From an uncultured Lentisphaeraceae bacterium (GTDB lineage Bacteria; Verrucomicrobiota; Kiritimatiellia; RFP12; DVOR01), in NCBI GenBank assembly GCA_937892925.1, contig CALBHX010000088.1, positions 1-64,000 of the forward strand: a DNA stretch of 64,000 nt. Reading direction: 5' to 3'. Below are positions 61,699 to 64,000 of this stretch, piece by piece. A program made the translations under genes and the position numbers. The notes beneath the pieces are model-generated. The model did no database searches and was not told the origin of the DNA. It worked only from the letters and a program-made list of their open reading frames with translations. The first letter of the stretch is position 1. The number at the start of each line of letters is the position of its first letter.

Positions 61699-61729
61699 CG
61701 CGGGGGCACGAAAGCCCCCGCGTTTATTT
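61699..61729 (+). terminator. Terminator of guaA
   Basis: A 9-bp perfect stem CGCGGGGGC/GCCCCCGCG with a 6-base ACGAAA loop, followed by TTTATTT. Confidence 0.9.
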
Positions 61730-61855
61730 GTTGGTGGGGGATGTTTGGAATAGATGAGCCGCTTAGCGCACAGGGATGGATGGGGGCGAGCTGTACGGTG
61801 AAGGAACTTTCGGATGAATGGAAAGGCAGATGGATGCCTGGGGGCAGGGACGTTT

Positions 61856-63019
61856 TTAGTCGGTGATGACGCAATCGGGCTTGCTGCCGCGCCCGAGCAG
61901 CCATTGGTAGGCGGCGCTCATTTGTGCGCCGATTTGCGGCCAGCTGAAGTCTTGCGCGATCCATTCACGCCCGCGCTTGCCCATGGCCAATAAGTCTGCC
62001 TGGGGGAGGGCAAGGGCGGCTTCCAGTGTTTGTTTAAGTGAAGCGACGGCGTTGTCTACCCACCATCCGGCCTGGTGGGCGGCGAGGCTGCTCCATGGGG
62101 TGCCGGTACTGGCGATGACGGGGGTTTCGCAGGCGAGGGCTTCTGCAACGGTTACGCCGAAGTTTTCGGTAAAGCTGGGCAGGACGCACAGCTCGGCTGT
62201 GCGCAGAAAGTCATATTTTGCCTGTTTGTGCAATTCGCCTGTGAAGCGCACGCGCGGGATGCGCTGTGCGGCGATGAGCGCGTCCAGAGCGGCTTTTCCG
62301 CCGCAATCGGGGCCGGCGATGACGAGTTCCCAATCCGGAAGCGCGGAGGCGATGAGTCCCCACGCCGCCACCAACCGATCGACGGCTTTGATGGGGTGGA
62401 TGCGCCCGAAGAAGACGAGCTGCCGCAGCGGGGAGGCGCCTTTTCGGATGTCGGGGCTGAACGAGGGCAGATCCATGCCGATGGGGATGATGGCGACGGG
62501 CTGCCGATAGCCCATGGCGCGGATTTCATCATATTCTTTCTGGCAGGTGGCGTGCCAGAGATCGGTTTGTGCCAGAGCGGCTCGCTGAAAGAGGAGCCAG
62601 AAAGGGACTTTTTTCCAGCGGGATCTCCGGAGCGCATGGGGCGCGAAGGAGCCTCGGGGAGAATTGACGAGCTTGCAGGGGGTGCCGCGGATGGCCCAGG
62701 CGGGGTAGATATTTGGGAACATCCATAGGGCGTTGCTGTGCAGGATATCCAGAGCGGGAGCAGCGTTGCAGAGTGCTGCAAATAACTCCGGAGAGCGGCC
62801 GAGGGTGTAACTTGGAATTCGATGCGAAGGATAAACGCGGTGAGGGAAGGGAAACGGTTCAGCCTCTTTGCCGAGTGAGTAGAGTGTTACATTTACGCCT
62901 GTTTGCTGCAATCCGCTGCACAATCTGGGGACGGAATAGCTAGGCCCGGCAGACTCTCCGCCAACACCGGCAACAACCTGTCCAACGCGTAGGGGCGGAT
63001 TGGTACTGACTGCGCTCAT
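61856..63019 (-). CDS. GT4-family glycosyltransferase
   Basis: A 387-residue GT-B enzyme. The N-terminus (VGQVVAGVGGESAGPSYSV) is the acceptor-side domain. The C-terminal half has FFGRIHPIKAVDRL, VIAGPDCGG and the E-x7-E motif FTENFGVTVAEALA, typical of GT4 enzymes for capsule, O-antigen or exopolysaccharide. The start at 63019 removes an 81-residue basic extension encoded antisense within the neighbouring gene. It follows the dehydrogenase-like gene by 23 bases on the same strand. Donor sugar unknown; a UDP-uronic acid or a sugar derived from it is suggested by the neighbour. Confidence 0.86.
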   Translation of the reverse strand: MSAVSTNPPLRVGQVVAGVGGESAGPSYSVPRLCSGLQQTGVNVTLYSLGKEAEPFPFPHRVYPSHRIPSYTLGRSPELFAALCNAAPALDILHSNALWMFPNIYPAWAIRGTPCKLVNSPRGSFAPHALRRSRWKKVPFWLLFQRAALAQTDLWHATCQKEYDEIRAMGYRQPVAIIPIGMDLPSFSPDIRKGASPLRQLVFFGRIHPIKAVDRLVAAWGLIASALPDWELVIAGPDCGGKAALDALIAAQRIPRVRFTGELHKQAKYDFLRTAELCVLPSFTENFGVTVAEALACETPVIASTGTPWSSLAAHQAGWWVDNAVASLKQTLEAALALPQADLLAMGKRGREWIAQDFSWPQIGAQMSAAYQWLLGRGSKPDCVITD

Positions 63020-63042
63020 ACTTGAGGAACGGAGGGGCAGGC

Positions 63043-63798
63043 TTAGATGTGCTCTTCGTATCCGCGGAAGTGGACGTTGAGGCGGTGAAGGGGGGCGAGC
63101 AGCTCGCCAAGGCTGAGCCCCTGGGTGAGCTTGGCGAAGGCGTTGACGTCTTTGGGGAAGCATTTGCCGCCGTAGCCGCGCTTGCCGTCGGGGCCGGGGA
63201 CGTAGGTGTGGGTGTCGTTGATATAACCGGAGAGGAGCACGCCGTTGTGGACGTTGGTCCAATCGGCGCCCATCTTTTCACAGTATTCGCGCACCGCGTT
63301 GAAGTAGGTGACTTTATAGGCGCCGAAGACGTTGTGGGCATATTTGGTGATCTCTGCTTCCAGGGGCGTCATGACGGCGAACTTTTTGCCTTTGAAGATT
63401 TTAGTCAGAAGCTCAACGGCGCCGGTGAAGACCATGGTCTGTCTCTTGAAGTCCTCGATATGCGTGCGTTCAGAGAGGAATTCGGGCATGTAGCAGACTT
63501 GATGGCCGGTTTCTTTGGTGAGCCGGTCGGAGGTGCCGGGAAGAATGGTGGTGCGCACAAATACCGGCACGTTGGGGAGCCCCATAATGAGCTCTTTCAT
63601 GAGGGTGAGATCCTGCGTGCCGTCGTCTTCTGTGGGCACGTGAATCTGCAGAAATGCAACGTCAATGGTGCTGAGGTCATCGTGATACCCTTTGGGCGGA
63701 TCGCTGACGGAGATTTTGCACTCGGGGTTATTTTCTTCCAGCCAAACTTTGAGGGCTCCGCCAACGAAGCCGCACCCAATGATGCCAACATGAATCAT
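63043..63798 (-). CDS. Short UDP-glucose/GDP-mannose dehydrogenase-like protein
   Basis: A 251-residue protein with the N-terminal NAD-binding Rossmann fold (GIIGCGFVGGAL), the central domain with catalytic lysine and asparagine in EITKYAHNVFGAYK, and the catalytic cysteine motif GYGGKCFPKD. Family members are usually around 390-450 residues; the C-terminal sugar-nucleotide-binding domain is missing. The catalytic residues are present, so it may be a compact active form or rely on a partner. The ATG at 63798 has AGGGAAG upstream. It is the first gene of a minus-strand unit with the glycosyltransferase. Confidence 0.85.
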   Translation of the reverse strand: MIHVGIIGCGFVGGALKVWLEENNPECKISVSDPPKGYHDDLSTIDVAFLQIHVPTEDDGTQDLTLMKELIMGLPNVPVFVRTTILPGTSDRLTKETGHQVCYMPEFLSERTHIEDFKRQTMVFTGAVELLTKIFKGKKFAVMTPLEAEITKYAHNVFGAYKVTYFNAVREYCEKMGADWTNVHNGVLLSGYINDTHTYVPGPDGKRGYGGKCFPKDVNAFAKLTQGLSLGELLAPLHRLNVHFRGYEEHI

Positions 63799-63856
63799 AG
63801 AGCTTCCCTTCTTTCGCGCACAGTAAGCGCGCCTGAACCGATTGCCGTTGCCCCAC

Positions 63857-63862
63857 ATTATA
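63857..63862 (-). promoter_or_regulatory. -10 element for the minus-strand sugar operon
   Basis: A perfect TATAAT on the minus strand about 60 bases before the dehydrogenase-like gene. A partial -35 (TAAACA, 18-base spacer) lies at 63886-63881. Confidence 0.5.
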
Positions 63863-63948
63863 CCGCATTTGCCGCCGGTGTGTTTACGGCGGCTAAGAAG
63901 CCGCCCAGGGGCGGGTTATATCCGCGCAGGGGCGACGCGGGTTTGTGC

Positions 63949-63954
63949 TACAAT
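63949..63954 (+). promoter_or_regulatory. -10-like element near the right edge
   Basis: TACAAT at the right end of the divergent region, probably for a plus-strand gene beyond the window. No reading frame can be assigned in the last 46 bases. Confidence 0.3.
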
Positions 63955-64000
63955 GCGCCTCGCAGCTGCCGGGGATGCGGCCTTTTTTCAGATGGTCTGC

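Overview
The window is a GC-rich stretch of a Gram-negative, fermentative bacterium. It has tol-pal and Tat genes (an outer membrane and folded-protein export), a glycyl-radical pyruvate formate-lyase (anaerobic energy metabolism), two GH89 alpha-N-acetylglucosaminidases with a Tat-type sulfatase (use of animal or mucin-like glycans), a DUF3472 protein, and a single secreted protein of 4183 residues. This combination, together with the codon use, fits the Verrucomicrobiota (PVC) superphylum, and within it a Kiritimatiellae- or Lentisphaeria-like gut organism. That placement is inferred from gene content only.

Layout. 1-4967: the start of an O-antigen-ligase-like membrane protein (runs off the left edge), an AT-richer nuclease-helicase of the DUF2075 type, argF and nth. 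4968-7599: a structured intergenic region with repeats and hairpins, then a GT4/GT25 glycosyltransferase pair. 7760-9997: pflB. 10389-11183: a DpnI homologue. 11491-15519: L,D-transpeptidase, purine nucleoside phosphorylase and an ABC permease with a large extracytoplasmic insert, all overlapping. 15629-24049: the glycan locus (GH89, sulfatase, phosphoesterase, second GH89). 24316-24477: the N-terminal stump of a DNA methylase. 24671-25245: rpmI-rplT. 25723-30136: a transglutaminase-like/PA14 exported protein behind a TonB/TolA-like protein. 30221-35890: a methyltransferase, a Type II restriction-modification (R-M) cassette, a ClC channel and a PTS-IIA/CBS protein on the minus strand. 36162-50388: a deacetylase-like protein, an alanine-rich coiled-coil protein and the giant protein. 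51549-56039: tolB, pal, tatB, tatC and an RdgC-like gene. 56172-61676: DUF3472 protein, phosphoesterase, RRM protein, radC, guaA. 61856-63798: glycosyltransferase and a short UDP-glucose-dehydrogenase-like gene on the minus strand.

The most interesting observation is the R-M cassette (31455-33321). It is flanked by a perfect 24-bp direct repeat (31431-31454 and 33322-33345). The repeat carries both the stop codon of the ClC gene and the start codon of the methyltransferase, which overlap by 8 bases in the reconstructed ancestral junction. The cassette therefore entered with a target duplication that left both neighbours intact. It carries no transposase or integrase. Three further defence-type genes of foreign composition lie singly between housekeeping genes: the DUF2075 protein, the DpnI homologue and the methylase remnant. 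The chromosome appears to take up small defence cassettes repeatedly.

Functional links. The Tat translocase at 53467-54838 could export the sulfatase at 18331-20532, which has a twin-arginine signal. Both GH89 enzymes have signal peptides, so glycan cleavage is expected outside the cytoplasm. The sequence also shows several well-spaced sigma70-type promoters (17-base spacers). Two of them place the expected transcription start almost on the start codon, which suggests leaderless mRNAs.
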